Of a stretch of 64,000 nucleotides of DNA, positions 23,164-34,317 are shown piece after piece. Within the stretch, counting starts at the first letter, position 1. Each line of letters begins with the position of its first letter. The notes under the pieces are model-generated. The model was given only the letters and a program-made list of their open reading frames with translations. It made no database searches and had not been told where the DNA came from. The stretch spans positions 1 through 64,000 of the forward strand of contig NW_023503928.1 of NCBI RefSeq assembly GCF_014529535.1. Reading direction: 5' to 3'. Source of the stretch: Bradysia coprophila (lineage: Eukaryota; Arthropoda; Insecta; Diptera; Sciaridae). The translations under genes were made by a program, and so were the position numbers.

Positions 23164-23992
23164 GACTTCCCTTAAACTTTTTCAATTTTTTATTTTTACG
23201 ACAATTAGGGTCTCGATAAGAAGGCAAACGCTTCCATTTGAAATGCTCAGATCAGTTCCTCGTTTATCTGAATATGACCTTGAACTGAGCTCGAATTTAA
23301 GGTCTAACCTAAAAGTACCTAAATCCTAAATTTAGTGAGTAAATTGACAGAAAATTTCTTTGAGCACCTAGCCTCATTTCCTCACACCCCCAAAGGTAGA
23401 CGTCATTTATGCATGACCCCATACTTGGAAAAATTTTCGCACGTAAGATCTAGATAGGTTTTCGTCATTATGCGTCACCAATAAAATTATTTATGAAATA
23501 ATTCAATTGGTTGGTAGATCTGTTGCTGTAATGGATATGAATGTTTATTTTCATCCAATTTATTCAACAAATTAATTATTTATTATTTGTACAAATGTTT
23601 AAGTTTCGACGTGTTATCGGCACGTTTCAAACCATAATTTGACTTATAAAGAAGTTTTCGATAAACAAACACATTTAGAAGTTAGTGACGCCAAGAGATC
23701 GAAAGAGCTTTGAATTTTCAATGAAAGCTGGTTTTCCATCGGATCGCCTAGCCTAATATACGGGAATTGTCTTACCGGAATTTTGTTCAGTCGATAATAA
23801 CGCGAGCTCAACTACATTTAATTAAATGTAAATTTCGAAAGGAAATGACTCAACTTTCACTGCAAGGTAGAGATCATCTTCAAGATACTGTACTTTCAGA
23901 CGTAACCTCACTTAAGTTTCGTTAAATGTTTCGTTAATTCATAAATTTGTATAAGATTTTTTTTTAACGTGGATGGCATTTTAAACGGCCTT
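23164..23992. other. Non-coding DNA with a dispersed repeat
   Basis: No gene. About 23610-23830 resembles 40540-40720 and in part 51000-51160 (GACTTTATA, TTTTCCATCGGATCGC, TAGCCTAATAT, GGGAATT), a dispersed family of unknown type. Confidence 0.5.
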
Positions 23993-24154
23993 ATGCTCAA
24001 AACAAACGAGGCATTGAAAACGTGTTTTGGTCCTATTTTTCATGACGAAATTTTCGAAACTGTCAAATGAAGTTAGAACTTTTTCTATTCAAAATCGCGA
24101 TTGCTGCATCTGTCAATGAAAACACGTTTTGAATGCCTCGTTTGTTTTGAGCAT
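23993..24154. mobile_element. MITE family V, copy 1
   Basis: ATGCTCAAAACAAACGAGGC at the left and GCCTCGTTTGTTTTGAGCAT at the right are exact inverted repeats, followed inward by AAAACGTGTTTTGGTCC and GAAAACACGTTTTGAAT. A second copy is at 60662-60834. Confidence 0.88.
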
Positions 24155-24244
24155 TACTGTCCTTGAAGATGATCTATATCGATGTGGCGCCTGGAGCTTG
24201 TTTACAAAATTAAAGGGATGGAAATCGAACAGATTACAAATAAA

Positions 24245-24451
24245 GTATAGTTTCCACTTAAAAATAGCACTCCGTTTCGCCTCCGTCTACATGACAGTTG
24301 TAAAATAGAACAAAAGAACTGTCACGCAAACGTGGAAATTGAATTTATTTCAATTTTTTACTCCGTTTACGTGACAGTTCCTTTGTTCTATTTTACAACT
24401 GTCATGTAAACGGAGGCTAAACGGAATGCTCTTTTTGAGTGGAAACTATAC
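24245..24451. mobile_element. MITE family U
   Basis: The ends GTATAGTTTCCACTTAAAAA and TTTTTGAGTGGAAACTATAC are inverted. The inner block GACAGTTGTAAAATAGAACA is mirrored by TGTTCTATTTTACAACTGTC. Solo end fragments occur near 31688-31735 and 39855-39905. Confidence 0.85.
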
Positions 24452-24984
24452 TTAATAGTTTGTTCGACATGAAGAATATATTCTAGACACTTCTAGCTTT
24501 TCCTGTGCGTTTTGGATAACTTCGATCCCGCTTTTTGTACTTGGGTTAGACAAAACTCAAACAAGCTTCTTAATTCATTAAAAAGTAAATGTAGTACTTT
24601 CAGACGAGGTCGTACGCAAGGTAAATACATTGTATTTAATACACCTTGGCCGTACATATAGAAATATATATAGAAATAGACAAAAAAAAGTGGAAGTCCT
24701 TTATATGGATGGCGCCCAATTTCCGATTTCAGTCATTTTAGTTTGTCATTAGTTTTGGTTTAGTTTTAGTTTCACTACCACTAAATCCTTATAATCAAAA
24801 ACCAAAGAATACTTCCTTAGCGATAAAATATGTTTCGTATTTTATGAACTGTTACATCCATCAAAAACACAAATTTGAGCGAAGCGAGCGCTCTTTTTTT
24901 TGTCAATTTCAGACTCAGAACAGATTTCGGTTGTCAAGATTACGCATTAAATAAATTGAAATGTAAACAGAAATAGGGTATTAT

Positions 24985-25145
24985 CAACGCACTTCAAGCA
25001 AAAGTGGTACTCTAAATAGGGTACTGAAACTTGACAGTGCTCCATACAAAATTTTACACTGTAAAAAGAGTGGGGATAAAATTGCATACAAAAAGTACTC
25101 TATTTGGCAGCTGTCATTAATAGCACTTTTGCTTGAAGTGCGTTG
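24985..25145. mobile_element. MITE family X, full copy with 7-bp target duplication
   Basis: Inverted ends CAACGCACTTCAAGCAAAAG and CTTTTGCTTGAAGTGCGTTG. GTATTAT lies directly before (24978-24984) and directly after (25146-25152). Other copies are at 51523-51664 (142 bp) and about 40190-40275 (one end), with a fragment at 10413. Confidence 0.9.
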
Positions 25146-25189
25146 GTATTATGCTGTTTATATTATGCTGGGCAGAAACATGTTGAGAC

Positions 25190-25460
25190 TAAAGTTATTG
25201 TATCGCATTTCGTCGTCATAGCTTCTTATGATGAGATTATTTAATACTTTTCGCCAATATCTGTTTTGAAGAGAAAAATTTAGTCGACCCTCTGTTCAAA
25301 TATTTAGGTTTATTCTTGAATTTTTACATGAAACATACGATTCTTTCAAACGATACGATTAGTTTTAGGTCAAAATAAAAGTTTGAAACACTTTTCGCGA
25401 TGATTGCGTTTACGAATAGATATAAACGCCTCTATTCGTACAATCTTCGGTACGACATGC
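25190..25460. repeat. Dispersed repeat family T, copy 1
   Basis: CTGTTCAAATATTTAGGTTT and ATTCTTTCAAACGATACGAT match 29480-29772 (same strand) and 35630-35898 (opposite strand). No coding capacity is seen. The full-length ends appear to carry GTGACGCAAGTCC. Confidence 0.6.
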
Positions 25461-26419
25461 GTAGTAAATTTATTCTGGACTATGACTGTTTTGAACAATT
25501 AAATCATAAATTCAAACAATGATGTTGCTTTGAAAAAATAATTTAAAAACATATGCTTTTCTGGTTATGGCATTTGCCACATACCTTAAAAGAAGGCAGA
25601 TCCATTTATTTACATATAGGCGTCTTAAAGTTTTAATCCTCAAGAGTTTGAAAAAAATTAGGTATATGTCGTCAGCGCCCCCACCTTTTTGGGCGGGGGT
25701 TTTCGTTGCTGATTATTATGAGCTAGGTTTTGTGCTTTCGAATGATGCTACCCAAAAGTTTTGTGCTGCTCAGGCACCCGAGCACAAAACTACTTTCTAT
25801 TCAAAACATGTCACTTTGTATGGTAGACCCCTAATATATCAACTGCACCCAAAATACAATTCTAGGACTAAAATGTACACATTATGTGCTGACAATATCA
25901 CCCCACCAATAGTTTAGTGCTGCCACCTGTGTCCAGCACAAAACTACTTTCTGCTCAAAACATGTCACTTTGTATGGAAGACCCCTAATATATCAACTGC
26001 ACCCAAAATACAATTCTAGGACTAAAATGTACACATTATGTGCTGACAATATCACCCCACCAATAGTTTAGTGCTGCCACCTGTGTCCAGCACAAAACTA
26101 CTTTCTGCTCAAAACATGTCACTTTGTATGGAAGACCCCTAATATATAAACTTTATTCAAAATACAATTACAGAACTGAAATCTATACATTATGTGCTGA
26201 CGATATCACTCCACCAATAGTTTAGTGCTGCCACCTGTGCCCAGCACAAAACTACTTTCTGGTCAAAACATGTCACTTTGCATGCATGGTAAATAGCTTA
26301 TAGCAAATATGTTAGTTTGATTGTAGGTCAAGGTCACAGATATTTAATAATAAGTTTTTATTTACGGTCATTCAAAGGTTTGTGATTCTGCATTGTTCAG
26401 AGTTCATCAGTTCATTATG

Positions 26420-27835
26420 CATACAACAGAATGCATAAACAATGACTAATGTGAAATCCTCTTGTTACATGCACAATGGACTCAGGCTATTGTGCAAGCA
26501 TTCTGTTGCATGCACAATGAACTTTGACTATTGTGCAAGCCTTTTGTTGCATGCACAATGAACTCTGACTATTGTGCAAGCCTACTGTTGCATGCACAAT
26601 GGGCTCTGACTATTGTGCAAGCATCGAGATGCATGCACAATAAACTCTGACTATTGTGCAAGCATCGAGATGCATGCACGATGAACTCTGGGTGTCGGGG
26701 AATCTCGCACACGCGATCATAGTATGCGTCCTTTTACGACATGTAACGAAAAGTCATGACTGTGCGAGATTCACCACTTAGAGGTGAATCTCGCACACCA
26801 TGAATTTGTGTGGTGTGCGAGATTACCCTACCCCGAACTCTGACTATTGTGCAAGCATTCTGTTGGATACACAATGAACTCTGACTATTGTGCAAGCATC
26901 GAGATGCATGCACAATGAACTCTGACTATTGTGCAAGCATTTTGTCACATGCACAATGAACTCTGACTATTGTGCAAGCATTTTGTCACATGCACAATGA
27001 ACTCTGACTATTGTGCAAGCATTTTGTCACATGCACAATGGATTCTGACTATTGTGCTAGCATTCTGTTGGATACACAATGAACTCTGACTATTGTGCAA
27101 GCATCGAGATGCATGAACATTGAACTCTGACTATTGTGCAAGCATTTTGTCACATGCACAATGGACTGTGAATATTGTACAAGCATTTTGCCACATGCAC
27201 AATGGATTCTGACTATTGTGCAAGCATCGAGATGCATGCACAATGAACTCTGACTATTGTGCAAGCATTTTTTCACATGCACAATGAACTGTGACTATTG
27301 TGCAAGCATTTCGTCACATGCACAATGGATTCTGACTATTGTACAAGCATCAAGATGCATGCACAATGAGCTCTGACTATTGTGCAAGCATTTTGTCACA
27401 TGTACAATGGATTCTGACTATTGTGCAAGCATCGAGATGCATGCACAATGAACTCTGACTATTGTGCAAGCATTCTGTTGAATACACAATGAACTTTGAC
27501 TATTGTGCAAGCCTATTTTTGCATGCACAATGAACTCTGACTATTGTGCAAGCATTTTGCCACATGCACAATGGATTCTGACTATTGTGCAAGCATCAAG
27601 ATGCATGCACAATGAACTCTGACTATTGTGCAAGCATTTTGTCACATGTACAATGGATTCTGACATTGTGCAAGCATCAAGATGCATGCACAATGAACTC
27701 TGACTATTGTGCAAGCATCGTGATGCATGCACAATGAACTGTGACTATTGTGCAAGCCTCTTGGTACATGCACAATGGACTCAGGCTATTGTGCAAGAAT
27801 TCTGTTGCATGCAAGACAAACTCTGAGAATTGTGA
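26420..27835. repeat. 41-bp satellite array at the core of the foldback element
   Basis: About 30 copies of a 41-base unit containing GATGCATGCACAATGAACTC and TGACTATTGTGCAAGCATC. Each unit holds the inverted pair GCACAAT/ATTGTGC. Variants differ chiefly in the stretch between GCAAGC and GCACAATG (CATCGAGATGCAT, CATTTTGTCACAT, CATTCTGTTGGAT), so sub-families of monomer are interspersed. Confidence 0.92.
26691..26834. mobile_element. 144-bp MITE nested in the satellite, with 8-bp target duplication
   Basis: GAACTCTG occurs at 26683-26690 and 26835-26842, on either side of a unit unrelated to the array. The ends GGTGTCGGGGAATCTCGCAC and GTGCGAGATTACCCTACCCC are imperfect inverted repeats. An inner pair, GTGCGAGATTCACC and GGTGAATCTCGCAC, forms a second hairpin. 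An 8-bp duplication is typical of hAT and some P elements. Confidence 0.9.
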
Positions 27836-28320
27836 GGGGTCTACCATGCATGCAAAGTGACATGTTTTGACCAGAAAGTAGTTTTGTGCTGGGCACAGGT
27901 GGCAGCACTAAACTATTGGTGGGGTGATATCGTCAGCACATAATGTATAGATTTCAGTCCTGCAATTGTATTTTGAATAAAGTTGATATATTAGAGGTCT
28001 CCCATACAAAGTGACATGTTTTGAGCAGAAAGTAGTTTTGTGCTGGACACAGGTGGCAGCACTAAACTATTGGTGGGGTGATATTGTCAGCACACAATGT
28101 GTTCATTTTAGTCCTAGAATTGTATTTTGGGTGTAGTTGATATATTAGGGGTCTACCATACAAAGTGACATGTTTTGAATAGAAAGTAATTTTGTGCTCG
28201 GGTGCCTGAGCAGCACAAAACTTTTAGGTAGCATCATTCGAAAGCACAAAACCTAGCTCATAATAATCAGCAATGAAAACCCCAGCCCAAAAAGGTGGGG
28301 GCGCTGACGACATATACCTA

Positions 28321-28866
28321 AAAAAATTGCATGTCCACTCTTTATGTAACTTTCGTGGGTATTGTCCACTATACGTTAAAGAAAAGAGCTGAAATAACAG
28401 TTTTTTTCGATTTTTTTTTCAACTCTTAATACAAACGAGCTAAAATAACCGTTTTTTTTCCAACGGTTGCTAGGAATCTCGCACCGCGTCATTTTCATTG
28501 TTTAATAATTGGAATGCGTGGTTTTAGATTTTAATTTTATTTATTTTTCCGAGCTTTCGACTACATTGGGTTGAGATATTCGCCATTTTAAGAAGAAGAA
28601 GAGTGACGTTTCAGGTCTATGACGCTCAGTAAATACACAATTTGTGAAACTATTTATGTTTCAGGCATGTAGTATACTTTGAATAAATTGGTTTCTTGAG
28701 TCTATCTCTCAATTTCAATAGATCATTGAAGTGAAAAATCAAAAAGAAAATGTTGACATTGACGCTGGCGATCAGTTTCGACGGTCAAATCATGAACTTT
28801 CATCACAACCCATCAGTAAACTTCGTCAGGTAACTAAAATATTGTATTTGGTTACTTAGTTTGTTA

Positions 28867-28868
<2 letters not shown>
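28321..28868. other. Non-coding spacer
   Basis: No gene is seen. The TAGGAATCTCGCACCGCGTC block near 28470 recalls the GGAATCTCGCAC end of the nested 144-bp MITE, and GGCGCGAGATTCCTTAA near 29420 is its inverse. Confidence 0.4.

Positions 28869-28897
<29 letters not shown>
28869..28897. repeat. (GT)n microsatellite
   Basis: About 14 uninterrupted GT dinucleotides. Confidence 0.95.
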
Positions 28898-28899
<2 letters not shown>

Positions 28900-29086
28900 A
28901 CTATGTTTTTTATTGAATATGTATTGGTGTTTGTACGATATCTGCAAGTTTCGGTATTGTTGGTCTCCTTACATTTTTTGAGGAAGTCAATGTCGTTTCT
29001 GTTGCTTGCGAGTTTTCTTGTGAGTTTTTGTAAAATTGCGATTAAAATAATGAATTCCACTCCAAAATGCGAGGGATGACGCACTT

Positions 29087-29169
29087 CCATTTAATCCATT
29101 TAATCCATTAAATCCATTTAATCCATTAAATCCATTAAATCCATTTAATACCATTTAATCCATTTAATC
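29087..29169. repeat. CCATTTAAT minisatellite
   Basis: About eight tandem copies of a 10-base unit CCATTTAATC or CCATTAAATC. Confidence 0.9.
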
Positions 29170-29340
29170 TAGAAGTGAGTCACCCCTAGGATATGTATAT
29201 GTTCTTTGATTCCTTTCCAACCACGAAAAATACACCATGAACAGAAACACCATAATTAGGGACGAAGGCTGGCATATCTTCTTGCAAATGTCCGTGAATC
29301 TGACACGTGTAGATTGGCTTTTTAACGTTACAATTTAGCA

Positions 29341-29416
29341 ACGTCATTCACAATAATTCACATTTTGACACATTTTGTATAAGGAAGATGTCAATTTGTG
29401 AATTATTGTGAATGAC
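29341..29416. repeat. Short hairpin
   Basis: GTCATTCACAATAATTCACA is mirrored by TGTGAATTATTGTGAATGAC, with a loop of about 30 bases that is itself partly inverted (TTTTGACA, then GATGTCAAT). It may be a miniature element. Confidence 0.7.
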
Positions 29417-29479
29417 GGAGGCGCGAGATTCCTTAACACCTTATAAAAAAGATTATTTGAAATTATTTTTCAAAGTTTA

Positions 29480-29772
29480 GCTCGTTTTCACTGGTAGGTA
29501 TATCGACGATTGTCAGACCACATTGTCTTGAATTTAAACAAATATTAATCGATACTGTTGCCTAGTAGTTTTTCGTCGTTTATTAGGTTAGATACAGAGA
29601 TCTGTTTTATAAAAACTTTATCGTCGAACTTCTGTTCAAATATTTGAGTTTCCACTTCATTTTTTGCCTATAATATCTAAAATTCTTTCAAACGATACAA
29701 TTAGCTTAAGCCGAACGAAGATTATTGATCGTGCTAGATTAATTTGAATCTGGAATTGTGACGCAAGTCCCT
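29480..29772. repeat. Dispersed repeat family T, copy 2
   Basis: Contains GATTGTCAGACCACATTGTC, CTGTTCAAATATTTGAG, and TTCTTTCAAACGATACAATT, and ends GTGACGCAAGTCC. The reverse complement of these blocks lies at 35630-35898, so two copies face each other across about 6 kb. Confidence 0.65.
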
Positions 29773-29884
29773 ATACATATTTCCAATGATATCGTCTTAT
29801 GTGATACCGAGTTATACATTCTGCACCCCAACTTAAAAGAGTTTTAACCAAATAAAAATTTATAAAGGAAACTTACCCACAGAC

Positions 29885-30070
29885 ATGTCAAGTTGCAGAT
29901 GTGGAGAAAGTATGTGCAGTACATGGATCAGTCTCGCAAATCGCAATTTTATTAGATACGCGAGAACACACCTTTTCCATAAAAGACAATTACCAGTCAA
30001 ATTTGTATGTGTGCCGTGTGTCACCTGCGTATCTGCAACTGCGTCACCTCCCCAAAGTTTACAGCCTTGG
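29885..30070. mobile_element. MITE family Z, copy 3 (left end decayed)
   Basis: The right end reads CTGCGTCACCTCCCCAAAG and then ACAGCCTTGG, as in copy 2. ATTTTATTAGATACGCGAGA and CACCTGCGTATCTGCAACTG are inverted inner segments. The open frames that span it are incidental. Confidence 0.7.
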
Positions 30071-30657
30071 ACTAAACGACGGCGTCAATCAAAGAAATAT
30101 TGCTCAAATTCACGTTCCATCTTATCTTCATAAGAAATATTTTAGCAGTTCGATGACAAGAATGTCGATTGACAAACCAATTTTCCTAAACCATATACGG
30201 CAAATAAGCGAGGCAGATGTTGTTTACTAAGTAAATGAAACTAAGAAAACAATGAAATTGGCAAGAAAAAACAAAAACTAAAGCAAATACGAGCTCAGAT
30301 GTTAGTTTAGTTGGAAAATGGCAAAATAAAATAAAAGAATACCGAGGAGCTGAGTTGTTATTTCAGTTGGAAGATGACAAACAAAGAACAACACGAGCCA
30401 AAATGATTTGACGCATTTGTGAATAAAATTTCAACAACAACAAAATTTAAAGAAATAAATTTAAAAAAAAATCTTTTGTTCAACTTTGACACTAACACAC
30501 TATCATAATAGAGTACTTTAAACCTGAACAAAAAAATGTGGGGGCTCGTTCGTAAGAAAATAAACACAGATTGTAATTAAATGTTTAACCTACCCTCTCT
30601 ATCTAGTTTTAACACTGGAATCATGAAAGGACACCAAAAATAATGAAATAGTAATTT

Positions 30658-30779
30658 ATGCAACTAGTAGCGAAAAATTGTAGTTTTTTTCACTAGATGT
30701 GATAATATCAAACGATCGAAGCGAGTTTGATAACTACATCGTGTGACAAACGCTACCATTTTTCGCAACTAGTTGCATA
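30658..30779. repeat. Hairpin element with CGAAGCGAG loop
   Basis: TATGCAACTAGTAGCGAAAAA is mirrored by TTTTTCGCAACTAGTTGCATA in part. The central region holds CGATCGAAGCGAG. From 30071 to 31770 no gene is seen. A second palindrome at about 31214-31310 has TTTACTTTACTAGTGAGGTA and CTCACTAGTGAAAACC. Confidence 0.65.
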
Positions 30780-31773
30780 CAACGTTTTCTGCAACCAGCT
30801 GAGAAAATGAACTTTTGAAATGCAAAACATAACTCTACCTTTAACATACATCCTGCTGTACGAGCGATATTGTAAGTCTGAATAAGGATTTTATTCACGA
30901 CTTTTTGTCACATATCAGCAGAAACACGAAAAATAAGAAACTCGTACATCGGGCATTCTCATTTAAAAGATTTTACAAAAATAAAATCTATGAAAATAGC
31001 ACTTCCCACTCAATTTCACACCCAAATCACATCCACCTTGAACTTAGTCGAATATGGTTTAACGAAGAAAATCGTCGTTAAAGTTGTTAATCGTAACATG
31101 AGTATTGTCTTTGAAACGTCAAATCACCAACACAAAAATTTAGTGTCGGTTGTGAAAAATGTAATAATTTCTATGATTTCGATGTGATTTAATACAGATT
31201 TTGTGCGTAAATGTGTTTACTTTACTAGTGAGGTAAAGTGGCTATTCCCTCACTAGTGAAAACCTTTTCCCTCGCTCGTAAAGTAAAACGTTATACTTTA
31301 CACGTGAAATAATTTCTTTTTACTCATCTGGATACGAGATATCAAATTACTTCACTGGTATAGTAATGTACTATTCTTGTGTGGTTTTAACAGTTCGCTT
31401 AGCGGTTGACTTAAAATATTCGTCAAAGCCACCAAAATGATGAAAATTTTATTTTGACCAATCATGTAAACAAACAACAATTTTGTCTTTTGGTGTGAGT
31501 TGCAGAAGAGGTGACCCAGTAGAAATAAAATGTCGGCGGTAATCTTAAAAATTGCGTTTTAGCGGAAACGCTTTAGTTTAAATGTGTGCACGTTTCCGGT
31601 AAAATAAATTAGTGCAAAAGCAATCACTTTTGAGCATCTTTACGATAACACCATTAGTTAGGGGTGGGTAACATTCCTTATTCACAGTCATCTGTTTTGC
31701 CTCCGTGTACATTACAGTTGGTATTTCATACAATAGAGCATTTGTCTAACTTGTGCCTTAATGTAATAGTAGA

Positions 31774-31920
31774 TTACGTTGGATGCTGCGAAACTAATTC
31801 ATTACACAAGGACACAATTTTGTGATACGAGCAAACTCACGAGTAAGTTTTTGAGCAACAAGCATCGGCTACAAAATTGTGGCCGAGAGCAATGAATTAC
31901 GTCGCAGCATCCAACGTATT
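31774..31920. repeat. Palindromic element, ACGTTGGATGCTGCG ends
   Basis: TACGTTGGATGCTGCG on the left is mirrored by CGCAGCATCCAACGTA on the right. Inner ACAATTTTGT is mirrored by ACAAAATTGT. It abuts the next element, and the same adjacency occurs near 15130-15160. Confidence 0.75.
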
Positions 31921-31924
31921 CTGG

Positions 31925-32722
31925 TTTATTGCCTGCTCATGCGAAAATTGACTATTACACGGCTGTTCTGCAGAAATTCTACATAAATTCAGTATCTCAA
32001 TAAACCAACACCAACAAAACAAAAATAAATCTGTTCTTCCGATAAAACGTTTACAAACAAATCTAGTGTGCTGACGAAATCAGCTCACAAGCTGCACGTC
32101 TTCTAAAAAATTGATCCCGAAAACAGCACTCGTGTTACATTAGTATTGTCGCAACAGTAGTTACAATTGCGTTGGTGACATGTTGACATTGAATAGTTTT
32201 TCGCAGTTAGTATCGATGAAGACGCATTGTTTGTGCAATTATTTTGTTAGTCCTTTTTAAATAATGTTTTCAAAATATGTGCAACAAAGTGCAGTGTTTG
32301 TACTATAAGCAAAAGCATTTAGTGTTACAAGTGAAAAATACAACGAAATGTGTGGCCATAAAGTGTTACTTCGGAACATCAAAATTATTGTTACAATAAA
32401 TATGGCCGACAATTCTGTGTTGTTCTAAAAGTATGTTATAACCAGATTACTTGCATAACAAGTTTTTCTGAAATAACTGTGTTCATCGATCAATATTTTT
32501 ATCAAAAAAATGTTATTTTAGCGATATTTCTTACATTCTTTTTCGATCGATCGATTCATTCAACAAAAAAGATAAAAAAAGATAAAATGAAAGCAAGGCA
32601 AATTTTACTTGAAAGAACTGTCAACTTGAAATAAACCCCAAATATACCTAGTGTAATGGATCACTTTCGCAGAGGGTAAACAGCCGTGTAATAGTCAATT
32701 TTCGTATGGGGCAGGCAATAAA
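31925..32722. mobile_element. Non-autonomous DNA transposon with about 50-bp inverted ends
   Basis: TTTATTGCCTGCTCATGCGA...AATTGACTATTACACGGCTG on the left is mirrored by CAGCCGTGTAATAGTCAATT...CATGGGGCAGGCAATAAA-like sequence on the right (CGTATGGGGCAGGCAATAAA). The interior (about 700 bases) shows no transposase. The 15036-15139 palindrome is a miniature relative. Confidence 0.75.
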
Positions 32723-32814
32723 ATTTTGCGCAAAAGATGTGAAAATGAAAATGTAAAACACATCGTATGCGTACAATTCAACTTAAAGCACAAGCTATAG
32801 GAAAAAAATTTTTA

Positions 32815-33736
32815 TGTAAGGTAAGCGAGGTAGTAGCTGACCGGCTAAGCAATTTTTCAACTTTAGTCATCAGTATCTCAAGATGATTTGGATGAAGCTA
32901 AGTTTTTCCTTCGTCAGAATTTAATTTGATCTGTTCCCATTCCGTGGAATATCAGAAATATTGACAATTAATTAATTTTTATTGTAAAAAACTGATTTTA
33001 CTGAAGCACTGTTTTTGATGCAGTAGCTGACCACTAAAAAACGGATGTTTTTATACCTGACCAGTCTTGTTGCAGTAGTTGACCGCTACAAAATTAAGAC
33101 ATTTTTCACATTTTTCGCAATAATTTCGCATTATTCGACACATTTTCACTCTTAATTCACTGATATTAACCAATTTCAATGATAAAAACGCATAAAAACA
33201 CAAAATATCAACGAATTTTAATCACATCATTTTGTACACAACAATGCACATGGAAGGTGAATTTGTCACATGAAGAAAAATGTACGGAATTTGGTGCGGT
33301 CAACTACACAAACATGGCATATTTTTGATGCAATGTTTTGACCACCATGTAATTAATCAAATATTAACTTTTAGACGCTATTTATGTTAATAATATTAAT
33401 TGTCGAACTATTTACTACCTAAAAACACCAAAACTTTGTCCATTAATAATTCTTTTGTCAATAAAAACCTTAAATTAGGCCACACCGATCTTACGATTTT
33501 CTTAAGAAATGTGCAACTTTGTACTGAGCTGGTGCACTGGTTTCATTTTATGGTTTTATCAAATAAGTAAACATAATAATCGCATTATTTTCATGAAAAA
33601 ATTAATCTTTAGGCTCTAAAGATTAATTATAACGTTAATTTGCGTATTTTCATTCGTAATTATTTTCCAAAACTGATAAATAATGTAGCTGGTCAGGTAC
33701 ACCTGCACGGTCAGCTATACCCTCACTTACCTTACA
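32815..33736. mobile_element. Non-autonomous DNA transposon (922 bp) with TGTAAGGTAAG ends
   Basis: The left end TGTAAGGTAAGCGAGGTAGT, then AGCTGACCG, is mirrored by CGGTCAGCT, then ACCCTCACTTACCTTACA, at 33707-33736. TAGYTGACC-type motifs recur inside, as AGTAGCTGACCACTA at 33021 and AGTAGTTGACCGCTA at 33073. No open frame encodes a recognisable transposase. No target duplication is obvious. Confidence 0.75.
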
Positions 33737-34317
33737 GCAGTGGGATATTCATTTTTAACAAATATCAATTGACGTACTAGTGGCGCACCTAAATTAAATG
33801 ATGAAATCTTGTTGTCGGTCGATATTGGTCGATCCGATCGGTACAATATAGGGTAGATTGGCACACACGTAGAACCAACAAATATATCACACACACAACG
33901 ACACAAAATTTTAATCACAACACAAAATAAATCGAAGGGACGTACGTTAAAGAGTTCATTCAAAAAGGAAGGTGTCATTAGGATTTTCAAATATTTGTAT
34001 GGTTTTATTCCACGCGCTTTCTTATAAGTTCTAAGCTAGAACGTAAGTTACGTTACACATTTTCATCAGTTAGGGTGATCATTTCTGATCAATGCACACA
34101 GATCATGGGATCCTTTGTGCTACCCTGTCATCATTAAAATCTTGAAGCCCTTTTTAGGACTTCAACTCCTTCTCAACCTATTACCTTACGCTCTACACAA
34201 GCCACTCCAGGCGAGCAAACTGATCCCTATGATTAGGTACCAAAATGATCAGCTAATCTCTAGGGCAGAAAGCAAAGAGTGACTGGCGTCAACCTCGCTT
34301 CACTAGATTGTGATTGT
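33737..34317. other. Non-coding spacer
   Basis: No gene or clear repeat recognised. Two similar 8-mers, GATCATTT and GATCATGG, flank a short inverted segment near 34075-34110. Confidence 0.4.

Larger units (their letters stand above)
25659..28320. mobile_element. Foldback element (2.66 kb) with satellite core
   Basis: Long inverted arms enclose a tandem-repeat core. The left end TAGGTATATGTCGTCAGCGC is mirrored by GCGCTGACGACATATACCTA at 28301-28320. The left arm runs to about 26291 (633 bases) and the right arm starts at about 27840 (481 bases). The difference is one extra copy of an internal unit of about 154 bases, marked by AGCACAAAACTACTTTCT (four on the left, three on the right). No transposase is present. 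The structure resembles Foldback/Galileo-type elements, in which long terminal inverted repeats carry internal tandem repeats. The open frames across the arms are not conserved as genes. Confidence 0.9.

Noticed and set aside
25567-25917. 116-codon open frame on the plus strand
   Set aside because: Most of it lies in the left arm of the foldback element. The right arm, a close inverted copy, does not keep a matching frame.
27049-27732. Open frames with repeated MHLDACTIV-type peptides
   Set aside because: Translation of the 41-base satellite (three units per 41 codons); not a protein gene.
26420-27835. Possible CRISPR-like array (regular direct repeats with variable stretches)
   Set aside because: The period is 41 bases with variants recurring in only a few types, in animal DNA, inside a foldback element. 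It is a satellite with monomer sub-families.
33727-33990. 87-codon open frame on the minus strand
   Set aside because: It overlaps the end of the 922-base transposon, is AT-rich and has no recognisable features.
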